Below are positions 35,897 to 47,995 of a stretch of DNA of 64,000 nucleotides, one piece after another. Position 1 is the stretch's first letter; the number at the start of each line of letters is the position of its first letter. Below the pieces are notes generated by a model, which had not been told where the DNA came from, made no database searches, and saw only the letters and a list, made by a program, of their open reading frames with translations. Origin of the DNA: Burkholderiaceae bacterium (GTDB taxonomy: Bacteria > Pseudomonadota > Gammaproteobacteria > Burkholderiales > Burkholderiaceae_C); contig JAURWR010000040.1 of NCBI GenBank assembly GCA_030654805.1, positions 1 through 64,000 of the forward strand, read 5' to 3'. Both the position numbers and the translations under genes were made by a program.

Positions 35897-36571
35897 ATGA
35901 ACGGATTTCAGCAGTTCTGGCAACAAGGTGATGCGATCACGCGCAGCGTCGCCGCGCTCTTGCTGGTGATGTCGATCAGCGCCTGGGTGCTGATCTTCTG
36001 GAAGGGCTGGCTGCTGCGCCGTGTGCGCAGCGACATCACGCGGGCCGTGCCAGCGTTCTGGGCCGCCGCCGATCTCGACGCCGCCCGCGATCAGCTCGGC
36101 GCCTTCGATCGCGAGCGCGTGCTGACGCCTCTGCTTGCCGCAGCCACCGCACAACCGAACGCGCAGACGCTCGAAGCGCACGGACTGCGCCAATCGCAAC
36201 TCACCCGTCGTCTGCGCGATGCGCTGCACGCGGTGCTGACGCAGCTGCAGTTCGGGCAGGTGCTGCTGGCCTCGATCGGCAGCACGGCTCCGTTCATCGG
36301 GCTGTTCGGCACGGTGTGGGGCATCTATCACGCTCTGGTCAGCATCTCGGCAGCAGGCTCGATCACCATCGAGCGCGTCTCGGGTCCGGTCGGCGAAGCA
36401 CTGGTGATGACAGCCGCAGGATTGGCCGTGGCGATTCCGGCGGTGCTGGCCTACAACATCTTCGGCAAGATGGTCGGTGCCTGCGAGGCCGAACTCGAGG
36501 GGTTTGCCCACGATTTGCGCGAGATGCAGGTCGACCGGGCACCGAACATCGCCGCTCCGTCGCGCGACTGA
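35897..36571 (+). CDS. exbB: MotA/TolQ/ExbB proton channel protein
   Basis: An inner-membrane proton channel subunit of 224 residues with three helices: about residues 17-37, and two late ones around GSTAPFIGLFGTVWGIYHAL and AAGLAVAIPAVLAYNIFG. These contain the conserved TolQ/ExbB residues. With the ExbD partner it converts proton flow into mechanical work for TonB-dependent uptake or for Tol. No TonB or Tol gene follows, so ExbB is the better name, but this is not certain. Confidence 0.9.
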   Translation: MNGFQQFWQQGDAITRSVAALLLVMSISAWVLIFWKGWLLRRVRSDITRAVPAFWAAADLDAARDQLGAFDRERVLTPLLAAATAQPNAQTLEAHGLRQSQLTRRLRDALHAVLTQLQFGQVLLASIGSTAPFIGLFGTVWGIYHALVSISAAGSITIERVSGPVGEALVMTAAGLAVAIPAVLAYNIFGKMVGACEAELEGFAHDLREMQVDRAPNIAAPSRD

Positions 36572-36581
36572 GGCAATACGC

Positions 36582-37016
<435 letters not shown>

Positions 37017-37052
37017 AACAATAGACCCACCGATCGGCGCGCTTGGCAGGTT

Positions 37053-38162
37053 TCACGCCCCGGCGTCCAGATGGACCTCGGGCTTCTTCGTCGGGAAGCG
37101 CTGCATCCAAGCCTTTCGGACGAGGTGCGGCACCAGAAGGGTCATCGGCATGCGCAAAGCATGTGAGCGCACATACAACAGCCAGCGCGCCAGGCCCTCG
37201 CCAGGTTGACGACAGCTCGGGTGCACCGGCCTCAGGGCGGCACCCAGCAGCACGGCCATCAGGCGCTGCTGCCACCAGGGCGGCCGCAGCGCCTCCACCG
37301 CATCTTGCAAGGAAGCAGGCGCGTGAGTACCAAACAGTCGTTCAAGATGGAACAACGCGTGGTGCAACGGCGTCTGCAGCTCGAGGGTGTGAGCCCGAGC
37401 GATCAATTGATGCCAGAAGTCGGGCTCAAGCACTTCGAAATGGTGAACCAGGTCATTCAGGTCGAGCAAGTCGCGCAGTCCGCGTTCGAATTCTCCTTCC
37501 TGAAACAGATGCACGGCACTGTGCAGCACCATGTCGACCGGCGCGAGGACGTAAACATCTTGGCGCCCATCGATGGCCACGATGAGCTCCAGCAACGCCT
37601 CACCGTCCACGCACATTCGCGAGGTCGGCGGTGTGATCGTGTGGTGTACGTCGATCACCGTACCGCGCTGGACGTGGCGCATCGGCGGAATTTCGTGCAT
37701 CCATTCGCGGTAGTAGCGCTGGTTGTAGGCATCGCGCTCATCACTGATCCACCCGGCGCGAAAAAGCGCACCTTCGACCTGCGGCAGGTGCTCGCGCCTG
37801 ACCATGATGTCAATGTCACCGAACAGCCTTCCCCGCCGCGGCGGCAACTCGGCTGCGAAGTAGGCCGCGCCCTTCAGAAGCACAAATGGCACGCCGAGGG
37901 GCGCCAGTGCACGGCGGACGCAGTCGATCTCCCAGCGCAGCTCGTGATGCAGCCGATCGACCTGGCGGATCGCGCCCTCGAGGTACCAGCGTGGATGCGC
38001 TGGTACCTCCGACATCCAGCCGTGGTCGAGGTGGTGCTGAGCCAGCCGACCCATCAAACCGGCCTGCCGCGCTTGGCCGAGCACGCTCTCCCATTGCGTG
38101 AGGCTGAACACGGGTCGCAGTTCCGGCTGTGCCCAGACCGGCGACAACAGGTCCGGCATCAA
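37053..38162 (-). CDS. Nucleotidyltransferase-family protein (PF14907 type) of the HPr-rel-A cluster
   Basis: The 369-residue protein has a polymerase-beta-like nucleotidyltransferase core: VPFVLLKGAAYFA (92-104) and GRLFGDIDIMV (111-121), where the two Asp residues of GDID would bind metal. Helical regions follow, and there is no signal peptide. Proteins of this type accompany HPr-kinase-like enzymes in lasso-peptide clusters and in the HPr-rel-A gene group. Its ATG overlaps the stop of the kinase gene by four bases. The likely role is to add a nucleotide or related group to a peptide or protein. The substrate is not known. Confidence 0.8.
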   Translation of the reverse strand: MMPDLLSPVWAQPELRPVFSLTQWESVLGQARQAGLMGRLAQHHLDHGWMSEVPAHPRWYLEGAIRQVDRLHHELRWEIDCVRRALAPLGVPFVLLKGAAYFAAELPPRRGRLFGDIDIMVRREHLPQVEGALFRAGWISDERDAYNQRYYREWMHEIPPMRHVQRGTVIDVHHTITPPTSRMCVDGEALLELIVAIDGRQDVYVLAPVDMVLHSAVHLFQEGEFERGLRDLLDLNDLVHHFEVLEPDFWHQLIARAHTLELQTPLHHALFHLERLFGTHAPASLQDAVEALRPPWWQQRLMAVLLGAALRPVHPSCRQPGEGLARWLLYVRSHALRMPMTLLVPHLVRKAWMQRFPTKKPEVHLDAGA

Positions 38163-39076
38163 GGCGCCGTCTCCGCCACCAGTCGATCAAAGACTGCAAC
38201 CGCGTCCTCCAGTCGGCTGTAGCTGAAGTCATAGCAATCGCAGCCGTCCACCACATCGGCCAGCACCTCGAACCCGGTCAATCCCAGCAATGTGTAATTG
38301 AAGGCGTTGCGGCCGAGCTCAAGCATGCTGTCGGCCTTCGAGCGGGGCCGTAACGCGGGAGGCGCACCAGGCACGTATCTCGGGAACACCACCCAGCGCG
38401 GTCGAGCGGGCTCGCCAAGCCGCTGCACGTGGTCCGTTGGGACTTTCATGTGGCTGACCGAACCTTTGGACGTATCGTGCGTGACGTCGTTCAGGACCAC
38501 ATCCGGCGCGAACTCGCGGATGACCTTCAACGACTCGTTCTTCAAGCTGATCGGCCTTCCCAAAGGCACGACCGAGCCATCAGAAAGGGAAAACAACGTC
38601 AGCTCGTCGGAAAGCAGGCGCCAATTGCGGCTGGTCAGGCCGGCGCACAAGGTGCTCTTTCCCGACCCGGGGGGTGCCGGCATGATCAGGGCACGCCCAC
38701 CTCGTTCAAGGACGGCCGCATGCAACGTCAGAACATGGTGGGCCTGGGTCGAGATGCACCAGTTCATGGCCCATTCGAGCAAGGGGAACGCATGGTCGAG
38801 CGGCAGGGGCACGAAGGGGTTCGTACCGTCATAGCTGAGGATGACCTGCTGGCGCCACCATCGTCGCAGACCGCCGCTGCACTGCAGCGTCACGGTGAAA
38901 TCGACGAAGTCCTTCTCGCCAGCGAGCAGAGAGTCCGCGTACAGCAATCTCAGCCCAGCAGCGACCGATTCAATCGAGGAAACAATCCGAAAGTTGAATG
39001 GACCGGTGCGAAGCAACAACCCTTCGCCGCATAGTCGGCGCGAAACATCCGCCGGGGTCAGCGAGCACAGTTTCAA
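38159..39076 (-). CDS. HprK-related kinase A (TIGR04352-like)
   Basis: This 305-residue protein is related to the catalytic domain of HPr kinase but lacks its N-terminal domain and signature sequence. H119 in LTLHAAVLER, the Walker A APPGSGKS (134-141) and LLSDELTLF (154-162) correspond to the HprK active-site elements. Related kinases in lasso-peptide clusters phosphorylate a serine of the precursor peptide. The gene is coupled by ATGA overlaps to the PqqD-like gene upstream and the nucleotidyltransferase gene downstream. The normal hprK is elsewhere in the window, so this is a specialised paralogue. Confidence 0.85.
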   Translation of the reverse strand: MKLCSLTPADVSRRLCGEGLLLRTGPFNFRIVSSIESVAAGLRLLYADSLLAGEKDFVDFTVTLQCSGGLRRWWRQQVILSYDGTNPFVPLPLDHAFPLLEWAMNWCISTQAHHVLTLHAAVLERGGRALIMPAPPGSGKSTLCAGLTSRNWRLLSDELTLFSLSDGSVVPLGRPISLKNESLKVIREFAPDVVLNDVTHDTSKGSVSHMKVPTDHVQRLGEPARPRWVVFPRYVPGAPPALRPRSKADSMLELGRNAFNYTLLGLTGFEVLADVVDGCDCYDFSYSRLEDAVAVFDRLVAETAP

Positions 39077-39351
39077 GGCGCCGCCGCTTCGATGAGTCCG
39101 ACCCCGGCCAATTGCTCGAGAACAGCATCCAAGGTATCCGACGGAAGCATGCCTTCACCGCGCATCACCTCCTGCAGTTCAAGGACGCTCAAAGCATCGG
39201 TATCGCCTGGCGACGCCTCTATGGTTGACAGGACAGCCGCAGTGACCTCGTCAAGTAAATGAGTCTGCCCAGATCCAACGTTAAAAACCACCCACTGGTG
39301 GTCCCAGCATCGCCAGTGAAGCGACGCAAGTGAACAAATACGCCACCTCAT
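39073..39351 (-). CDS. PqqD-family peptide-binding protein (HPr-rel-A system, RRE-like)
   Basis: A 92-residue protein of the PqqD type: VVFNVGSGQTHLLDEVTAAVLSTIE, then LQEVMRGEGML and LEQLAGVGLIE (read in parts). PqqD-type domains (RiPP recognition elements) bind leader peptides and present them to modifying enzymes. Here it would present a substrate to the kinase and nucleotidyltransferase, with which it overlaps. The residues before the PqqD core (MRWRICSLASLHWRCW) fit the family start, in which a short strand precedes. The best substrate candidate is the product of the gene just upstream. Confidence 0.82.
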   Translation of the reverse strand: MRWRICSLASLHWRCWDHQWVVFNVGSGQTHLLDEVTAAVLSTIEASPGDTDALSVLELQEVMRGEGMLPSDTLDAVLEQLAGVGLIEAAAP

Positions 39352-39380
39352 CGCTCAAGCGGAACACGGCCTGAAACTAC

Positions 39381-40046
39381 TCAAGCGTCGTGCTTCTCCA
39401 TGTACGTCTTGAAAAAGCTCAGCGCATCCTTGTAAGTATCGCTGGAAGGTCCGGCATTCCAAAAAGCGATGACTTGATCGCCGCTGTAAGGGAAACTGAA
39501 GCTGTGGGTTATCGCGTTCAACCAAGCGCATACCCAGTGAAATTCGTCGGTATCTGAGAATTTGCAATCTTTGTCTTTGGCAGACATCACCTGGAAAAGC
39601 GACGGATATCTGATAGTTGTATCGTTCTTCAAGATGTACGTAAGAGTCGAACCGACGAACACCGTCTTGCACGGCGTCGTGTAGTTCCAGCCATGTTCCA
39701 GCGTAGATGGCCAGCGCTTGGGTATTTTGCCAGCCTCGTCAGTGGACTGAGCCCACCAGCCTGGCGAGTACCCGCCACACACAGCTACGTTTGTCGTCGC
39801 CGAACGCACGCCCGACTGCATGCCTGAAACGCTGCAAATATGCTGACCACCAGCAGTCAGCAACGTCTGACCAGCCAGAGTCTGAATAGGCACCGACGCC
39901 GCCAACACCGCGCCACCCTTGCCGATGCCCTTGAACAGCGCTCGGCGCCGAGCCAGCGCGCCAGCCGACAACGACTCACTCGAACCGGAACCCACCTTGG
40001 AGGTGAGAGCTTCTTCTGGCAATTGCTGCATTTTGTCCACGTCCAT
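39381..40046 (-). CDS. Exported cysteine-containing protein, candidate substrate of the HPr-rel-A cluster
   Basis: I do not recognise this protein as a named family. From the ATG at 40046 it has 221 residues: a polar leader (1-32), then a twin-arginine-like signal RRRALFKGIGKGG (33-45) with a hydrophobic stretch to about 60, then a mature part with five cysteines. The mature part includes VCGGYSPGWWAQ, a variant of the SPGYWK-type motif seen in some secreted bacterial proteins. Other in-frame ATGs at 40148 and 40232 would add 34 or 62 residues. The gene is strikingly AT-rich (one 60-base line near 39541 is about 42% GC), unlike its neighbours. It lies 29 bases upstream of the PqqD-like gene, so it is probably in the same operon. 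Confidence 0.7.
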   Translation of the reverse strand: MDVDKMQQLPEEALTSKVGSGSSESLSAGALARRRALFKGIGKGGAVLAASVPIQTLAGQTLLTAGGQHICSVSGMQSGVRSATTNVAVCGGYSPGWWAQSTDEAGKIPKRWPSTLEHGWNYTTPCKTVFVGSTLTYILKNDTTIRYPSLFQVMSAKDKDCKFSDTDEFHWVCAWLNAITHSFSFPYSGDQVIAFWNAGPSSDTYKDALSFFKTYMEKHDA

Positions 40047-40440
40047 CCTCAATTCGTCAAGCCGTTGCAGATACCGATCCGGCGGCGCATTGAAACTACA
40101 GCAATAGTACGTTTCCTGATGTGTCAGCGGCGGGTTCGTGGCCCTCATGTTGAGTTCACATGAGGCATTGATCACGGGAAGCTGGCTGAGCCTCACAGGC
40201 TGACGCCTCCGACCACGAGCGTCATATTCCAAATACGGACTTTCACTGCTCTCAGACCGATTGTTACCAACAAAAACCGCGCGCGGTACTCCTCAGGTGG
40301 GGGGGTCAAACCGGCTGCGACGGGATTCCACAGCCGACTCCAGCAGCTCAGACCTGCGAGCCTGGCGGCGAACGCGACTGGTGTAAGCAGGCACGGACCG
40401 GCCAAAGCCGGCTCAAATGTCCGAAAACCCTCGCACAGGG

Positions 40441-42541
<2,101 letters not shown>

Positions 42542-42629
42542 AGGGCCGACGCCGATCCCATGGAAGCGGCGCGGTCACCTGCCCCAGGCAGGCAGCCGGG
42601 CCAGAGCCGGTTGGTTCGAGGCGGCTTCC

Positions 42630-42635
42630 TATAAT
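42630..42635 (+). promoter_or_regulatory. Candidate -10 box of the leuS promoter
   Basis: A perfect TATAAT 35 bases before the leuS ATG on the plus strand. The -35 region (near 42607) is weak. It lies between the divergent riboswitch and leuS. Confidence 0.45.
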
Positions 42636-42670
42636 CGAACGACACGTCCCCGAGCGCACCGCGCCCCCTC

Positions 42671-45316
42671 ATGATTCTCGAATTCAAGCCGACCGACGTC
42701 GAAGGCAAGGCGCAAAAAGCCTGGGACGATGGCAAGGTCTACCGTGTCACCGAAGGCGCCCTTGACGGCGCCGGGAATCCCAAGCCCAAGTTCTACGCCT
42801 GCTCGATGCTGCCGTACCCCAGCGGCAAGCTGCACATGGGCCATGTGCGCAACTACACGATCAACGACATGTTGACGCGGCAGTTGCGGATGAAGGGCTA
42901 CAACGTGCTGATGCCGATGGGCTGGGACGCCTTCGGCCTGCCCGCAGAAAACGCGGCGATGAAGAACCAGGTGCCGCCCGCGAAGTGGACCTACGACAAC
43001 ATCGCCCACATGAAGGGCCAGATGCAGGCGATGGGCCTGGCGATCGACTGGAGCCGCGAGGTCACCACCTGCTCGCCCGACTACTACCGCTGGAACCAGT
43101 GGCTGTTCCTGAAGATGCTCGAGGCGGGCATCGCCGAACGTCGCACGCAGGTCGTCAACTGGGACCCGGTCGACCAGACCGTGCTGGCCAATGAGCAGGT
43201 GATCGACGGCAAGGGCTGGCGCAGCGGCGCCACCGTCGAGAAGCGCGAGATCCCCGGCTACTACCTGAACATCACGAAATACGCCGACGAGCTGCTCGAT
43301 CAGGTGCAGCACCACCTGCCCGGCTGGCCCGAGCGGGTGCGGCTGATGCAGGAAAACTGGATCGGCAAGAGTGAAGGCGTGCGCTTCGCATTCACCCACG
43401 ACATCCGCGACGGCTCAGGCCAGGCGATCCAGGACGGTCGTCTGTATGTGTTCACCACCCGCGCCGACACGGTGATGGGCGTGACCTTCTGTGCGGTTGC
43501 TCCCGAGCATCCGCTGGCCGTGCACGCCGCCGCGTCGAACCCGGCGGTGGCCGACTTCATCGCCGAATGCCAAGCCGGTGGCACCACCGAGGCTGAGCTG
43601 GCGACGCAGGAGAAGCGCGGCGTGCGCACCGGCCTGACCGTCCAGCATCCGCTGACGCACCAGCCGGTCGAGGTGTGGGTCGGCAACTACGTGCTGATGA
43701 GCTACGGCGACGGCGCGGTGATGGGCGTGCCGGCACACGACGAGCGCGATTTCGCGTTCGCGAAGAAGTACGGCATCGACATCCTGCAGGTTGTGCACGT
43801 CGACGGCGAACCGCATTTCGACTACGACCGCTGGCAGGACTGGTACGCCGACAAGCAGCGCGGCGTGACCATCAACTCCGACTACTTCAGCGGCCTGAGC
43901 TGCCAGGCGGCGGTCGATGCGGTCGCCAAGGCGCTGGACGCGCACGGCCTCGGCGCGACGAAGACCACCTGGCGGCTGCGCGACTGGGGCATCAGCCGCC
44001 AGCGCTACTGGGGCACGCCGATCCCGATCATCCATTGCGACGAGCATGGAGCGGTGCCGGTGCCCGAAGCCGACCTGCCGGTGGTGCTGCCCGAAGACTG
44101 CATCCCCGACGGCAGCGGCAACCCGCTGCACAAGCACGCGGGCTTCCACGCCGGCGTGACCTGTCCGGTGTGTGGCGCGCCGGCGCGCCGCGAGACCGAC
44201 ACGATGGACACCTTCGTCGACAGCTCGTGGTACTTCATGCGCTATTGCGACCCCAAAAACGCCGCCGCGATGGTCGGCGAGGGTGCCGCGTACTGGATGC
44301 CGATGGACCAGTACATCGGCGGCATCGAGCACGCGATCCTGCACCTGCTGTACGCGCGCTTCTGGACCAAGGTGATGCGCGACCTGAAGCTGGTGTCGGT
44401 CGACGAGCCTTTCACCAAGCTGCTGACACAGGGCATGGTGCTGAACCACATCTACTCGCGCAAGACCGCACAGGGCGGCATCGAGTACTTCTGGCCGCAC
44501 GACGTCGACAACACCTTCGGCGCCGACGGCAAGATCAACGGCGCTACGCTGAAGAGCGACGGCTCGGCCGTGACCTACGAGGGCGTGGGCACGATGAGCA
44601 AGAGCAAGAACAACGGCGTCGACCCGCAGGCGCTGATCGACGAGTACGGCGCAGACACCGCACGGCTGTTCGTGATGTTCGCGTCGCCGCCAGAGCAGAC
44701 GCTGGAGTGGAACGATGCGGGGGTCGAGGGCGCACACCGGTTCCTGAAGCGGGTTTGGGGTTTCGGCGCCAAGAACGCCGACCTGCTGAAAGCCGCCGGT
44801 GCGATTCCTGCCGAGCTGTCGGGTTCTGCCAAGTCCCTGCGTCGCGAAGTCCATCAGGTGCTGCGCCAGGTCAGCTACGACTACGAACGCATGCAATACA
44901 ACACCGTCGTGTCCGGCGGCATGAAGCTGCTGAATGCGCTCGAAGCCTGGACGGGCGACGACGGCGCCTCGGTGCTGCGCGAGGGCTACGGCATCCTGTT
45001 GCGCGCGCTGTACCCCGCCTGCCCGCACACCACCTGGACGCTGTGGAACGAGCTGGGCTACGCAGCCGCGCACGGCGACCTGCTCGACGCGCCGTGGCCC
45101 GAGGTCGTCGAGGCCGCGCTGGTGCAGGACGAGATCGAGCTGATGCTGCAGGTCAATGGCAAGTTGCGCGGATCGATCACCGTGCCGGCAGGCGCCGACA
45201 AGGCGGCCATCGAGAAGGCTGCGCTGGTCAGCCCGGATTTGCTGAAATTCGCCGACGGCGCGCAGGTCAAGCGTGTGATCGTCGTGCCCGGCCGCCTGGT
45301 CAATGTGGTGCTCTGA
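42671..45316 (+). CDS. leuS: Leucyl-tRNA synthetase
   Basis: This class I aminoacyl-tRNA synthetase charges leucine tRNA and edits mischarged species. The 881 residues contain the HIGH motif as HMGH (55-58, in [14 protein letters not shown]) and the KMSKS motif as MSKSK (642-646). The editing domain has the threonine-rich [12 protein letters not shown] region. Length and motif order are normal. It starts the leuS-lptE-holA run, with lptE 13 bases downstream. Confidence 0.98.
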   Translation: MILEFKPTDVEGKAQKAWDDGKVYRVTEGALDGAGNPKPKFYACSMLPYPSGKLHMGHVRNYTINDMLTRQLRMKGYNVLMPMGWDAFGLPAENAAMKNQVPPAKWTYDNIAHMKGQMQAMGLAIDWSREVTTCSPDYYRWNQWLFLKMLEAGIAERRTQVVNWDPVDQTVLANEQVIDGKGWRSGATVEKREIPGYYLNITKYADELLDQVQHHLPGWPERVRLMQENWIGKSEGVRFAFTHDIRDGSGQAIQDGRLYVFTTRADTVMGVTFCAVAPEHPLAVHAAASNPAVADFIAECQAGGTTEAELATQEKRGVRTGLTVQHPLTHQPVEVWVGNYVLMSYGDGAVMGVPAHDERDFAFAKKYGIDILQVVHVDGEPHFDYDRWQDWYADKQRGVTINSDYFSGLSCQAAVDAVAKALDAHGLGATKTTWRLRDWGISRQRYWGTPIPIIHCDEHGAVPVPEADLPVVLPEDCIPDGSGNPLHKHAGFHAGVTCPVCGAPARRETDTMDTFVDSSWYFMRYCDPKNAAAMVGEGAAYWMPMDQYIGGIEHAILHLLYARFWTKVMRDLKLVSVDEPFTKLLTQGMVLNHIYSRKTAQGGIEYFWPHDVDNTFGADGKINGATLKSDGSAVTYEGVGTMSKSKNNGVDPQALIDEYGADTARLFVMFASPPEQTLEWNDAGVEGAHRFLKRVWGFGAKNADLLKAAGAIPAELSGSAKSLRREVHQVLRQVSYDYERMQYNTVVSGGMKLLNALEAWTGDDGASVLREGYGILLRALYPACPHTTWTLWNELGYAAAHGDLLDAPWPEVVEAALVQDEIELMLQVNGKLRGSITVPAGADKAAIEKAALVSPDLLKFADGAQVKRVIVVPGRLVNVVL

Positions 45317-45329
45317 GAGACCCGATCCG

Positions 45330-45878
45330 ATGCCCGCACGCCCGCCACTCGCACCCGCCACCAACGTCGGCTTCGACCGCAGGCGCCGCGCCTGGATCGC
45401 TGCGGCATCCGCGCTGGCGATCGCTCCGCTGGTCGGCTGCGGCTTCGAATTGCGCCGCCCGCCGGCGCTGAATTTCCGCACGCTGCAGCTCACCGGCTTC
45501 AAGTCCAACTCGCCGTTCGAGAAGGAGCTGCGCGACAACATCAACGCGAGCCAGACCACGCTGGTCGTCGACTCGGCAGCGCAGGCGCAGGTGATTCTCG
45601 AAGCGCTCTCCGACCGGCGCGAAAAGAGCGTCGTCGCCACCTCCGCTGCCGGCCAGGTGCGAGAGATGAGCCTGCGCGTGCGCTTCAACTTCCGCCTGCG
45701 CACGGTCGCGGGGCGCGAGCTGATTCCGCCGACCGAGCTGGTGCTGGGTCGCGACATGAGCTACAGCGAAACGACGGCGCTTGCCAAGGAATACGAAGAA
45801 GCGCTCTTGTACCGCGAGATGCAGAAAGACATCGTCACCCAGATCATGCGGCGGCTGTCCACCGTGCCGGCGCCCTGA
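45330..45878 (+). CDS. lptE: LPS-assembly lipoprotein LptE
   Basis: LptE is the outer-membrane lipoprotein that plugs the LptD barrel and helps deliver lipopolysaccharide to the cell surface. From the ATG at 45330 there are 182 residues. A basic stretch RRRRAWIAAASALAIAPLVGC is the signal, ending in the lipobox Cys, and the LptE fold follows (CGFELRRPPALNFRTLQLTG, then a C-terminal EEALLYREMQKDIVTQIMRRL helix, read in parts). Its partner gene lptD is at 56-58.6 kb in this window. It lies between leuS and holA, as usual in proteobacteria. Confidence 0.92.
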   Translation: MPARPPLAPATNVGFDRRRRAWIAAASALAIAPLVGCGFELRRPPALNFRTLQLTGFKSNSPFEKELRDNINASQTTLVVDSAAQAQVILEALSDRREKSVVATSAAGQVREMSLRVRFNFRLRTVAGRELIPPTELVLGRDMSYSETTALAKEYEEALLYREMQKDIVTQIMRRLSTVPAP

Positions 45879-45925
45879 GCGCCGCCCACCACCACCCGAA
45901 CAAATCATCCGCCTGCCGACCCCCG

Positions 45926-47029
45926 ATGCAACTGCGCCTCGACCAGCTCGGCCCGCACCTGCAGAAAGGCCTTCGGCCGATCTACACCGTGTGGGGCGAT
46001 GAGCCGCTGCTGACACAGGAAGCCGGCGACACCTTGCGCGCGGCAGCACGGCAAGCCGGGCACACCGAGCGGCAAGTGCATACGGTCTCCGGCGCGCATT
46101 TCAACTGGAGCGCGCTGATCGGCGCTTCGCAGGCGATGAGCCTGTTCGCCGACAAGCAGCTCATCGAGATCCGCATCCCTTCCGGCAAGCCCGGCAAGGA
46201 CGGCTCCGAGGCGCTGCAGCGCTACTGCCAGTCATTGAGCGATGACGTGGTGACGATCGTTCAACTCCCCAAGCTCGACCGCCAGCAGCAGCAGGGCGCC
46301 TGGTTCGGCGCGCTCGACGCCGCCGGCGTGACGGTGCGCGTCGACCCGATCGACCGCAAGGCGCTGCCGCTGTGGATCGCGCAGCGCCTGGGCGCGCAGG
46401 GCCAGCGGGTGCAGGGCGGCGAATCGGGGCAGCGCACGCTGGCGTTCTTCGCCGACCGGGTCGAGGGCAACCTGCTGGCTGCGCACCAGGAGATCCAAAA
46501 GCTCGCACTGCTGTACCCGGCCGGTGAGTTGAGCTTCGAGCAGGTCGAATCGGCGGTGCTGAACGTGGCGCGCTACGACGTGTTCAAGCTCGGCGAAGCG
46601 GTGCTGGCCGGCCAGGTCGCGCGCGCGCTGCGCATGCTGGACGGTCTGCGTGCCGAAGGCGAGGCAGCGGTGCTGGTGCACTGGACGCTGGCCGAGGACC
46701 TGCGCGCGCTGAAGCGCACACAGGACGCCCTCAACGCAGGCCGCCCGCTGCCGCTCGCACTGCGCGAAGCACGGGTCTGGGGCACCAAGGAGCGGCTGTT
46801 CGAGCGCGCGCTGCCGCTGTTCACCGACAGCGCGCTTGCCCAACTGCTACATGCGGCGCAAGTCTGCGACGGTCTGGTCAAGGGCCTGAAGCACCCCGAC
46901 TGGCCGCTGGAGCCGTGGGACGGCTTGAAGCGGCTGGTGCTGATGGCGATGCAGAGCACCTCGGTCACGCCCGGAGCAGCCCGCAGCCGCGTGGTCGTGG
47001 TACCGCTTCGGCTGGCGCTCGGTGCTTGA
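45926..47029 (+). CDS. holA: DNA polymerase III delta subunit
   Basis: HolA is the clamp-loader wrench subunit that opens the beta clamp. The 367-residue protein starts MQLRLDQLGPHL, with the ATP-less AAA+ fold seen in YTVWGDEPLLTQEAGD and LIEIRIPSGKPGKDGSEAL, and the C-terminal helical collar FKLGEAVLAGQVARALRMLDGL with a GMVHW-like VLVHWTLAEDLRAL. It starts 47 bases after lptE. It completes the conserved leuS-lptE-holA order. Confidence 0.94.
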   Translation: MQLRLDQLGPHLQKGLRPIYTVWGDEPLLTQEAGDTLRAAARQAGHTERQVHTVSGAHFNWSALIGASQAMSLFADKQLIEIRIPSGKPGKDGSEALQRYCQSLSDDVVTIVQLPKLDRQQQQGAWFGALDAAGVTVRVDPIDRKALPLWIAQRLGAQGQRVQGGESGQRTLAFFADRVEGNLLAAHQEIQKLALLYPAGELSFEQVESAVLNVARYDVFKLGEAVLAGQVARALRMLDGLRAEGEAAVLVHWTLAEDLRALKRTQDALNAGRPLPLALREARVWGTKERLFERALPLFTDSALAQLLHAAQVCDGLVKGLKHPDWPLEPWDGLKRLVLMAMQSTSVTPGAARSRVVVVPLRLALGA

Positions 47030-47048
47030 GCGATCTCGTCTCGCTTCG

Positions 47049-47984
47049 TCAATAGCCTCGCACGCGATCCACCTGGTTCTGCGGTGACTCGCCGGCACGC
47101 AAACGCCGCACGTTGGCGGCTGCGACCGTGGCGGCGCTGCGCGCATCGGTCTGCGCAGCGGCGTGCGGCAGCACGGTCACGTTGGGGTGCAGCCAATAGC
47201 GGTGATCGGCCGGCAGCGGTTCGGTCGCGAACACGTCGAGCACGGCGTGCCGCAGGTGGCCTCGGTCGAGCGCGGCCAGCAGATCCGCATCAACGACATG
47301 TGCGCCGCGAGCCAGGTTCACCAGACTCGCGCCCTGAGGCATCGCGTCGAAGATGCGCGTACACAGCAGGCCGCGCGTCGCGGGCGTCAGCGGCAGCAAA
47401 TTGACGACGATGTCGGCGCGAGCCAACAGCGGCAACAGCGCATCGTCGCCGGTGCACGCATCGATCCGCGCCGGCTCGGCCGGCCGGGTGCTCCACCCGC
47501 TGACCCGATAGCCCTGGTCGGCCAGGCGCAACGCCACGGTGCGGCCCATCTGGCCGAGACCCAGCACCGCGACCGCGATCTCGTCGGCACGCCGCTGCGG
47601 CAACGACTGCCAATGACGCGCCCGCTGCTGCGCAGCGTAGGTGTAGTAGCCGCGGTGCAGGCTGAGCACCGCCCACAGCGCGGTCTCGGCCATCGCGACA
47701 TTCATCGCCGGGTCGACCATGCGGGCGATGGCCACCTGCGGCGGCACGCTCGGGTCGCCGAGCAGCCTGTCGACCCCGGCCCACAGCGACTGGATCAGGC
47801 GCAGGTTCGCCAGTCCGCTCAGCGCGCCGCGCGGCGGGTTGGCGACGATGGCGATGTCGATCGTCGCGTCGTCCACCGTCTGGCGATCGGTGACGAAGCG
47901 CTCATCCGGCAACTCCGTCTGCAAGAGCTCCCGCCAAAGACGCTGCTCGGCAACGTCGAAATCGGTGGCGAGCAGGATGGGCAT
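47049..47984 (-). CDS. ghrA: Glyoxylate/hydroxypyruvate reductase A-type D-2-hydroxyacid dehydrogenase
   Basis: This NAD(P)H-dependent enzyme reduces glyoxylate or hydroxypyruvate. The 311-residue protein has the nucleotide-binding loop VLGLGQMGRTVA near residue 142. Catalytic residues are Arg in NLARGAHVVD, Glu in FATEPLPADH and His in VLPHAAAQTD. This order is typical of GhrA, which has a shortened catalytic domain compared with other family members. It is convergent with holA, and the ends are 19 bases apart. No operon partner is certain. The pncC-type gene starts within the same minus-strand group upstream. Confidence 0.87.
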   Translation of the reverse strand: MPILLATDFDVAEQRLWRELLQTELPDERFVTDRQTVDDATIDIAIVANPPRGALSGLANLRLIQSLWAGVDRLLGDPSVPPQVAIARMVDPAMNVAMAETALWAVLSLHRGYYTYAAQQRARHWQSLPQRRADEIAVAVLGLGQMGRTVALRLADQGYRVSGWSTRPAEPARIDACTGDDALLPLLARADIVVNLLPLTPATRGLLCTRIFDAMPQGASLVNLARGAHVVDADLLAALDRGHLRHAVLDVFATEPLPADHRYWLHPNVTVLPHAAAQTDARSAATVAAANVRRLRAGESPQNQVDRVRGY

Positions 47985-47995
47985 GTTCGACGCAT

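Noticed and set aside
38159..39076. Reading the HprK-related gene as a second true HPr kinase
   Set aside because: It lacks the HprK N-terminal domain and the signature block [12 protein letters not shown], and its neighbours are a PqqD-like protein and a nucleotidyltransferase. The genuine hprK is at 32966-33919.
40285..40310. A run of seven Gs in the region between thiC and the exported-protein gene
   Set aside because: It is a single run without a second G-tract set at the right spacing for a quadruplex and without repeat copies.
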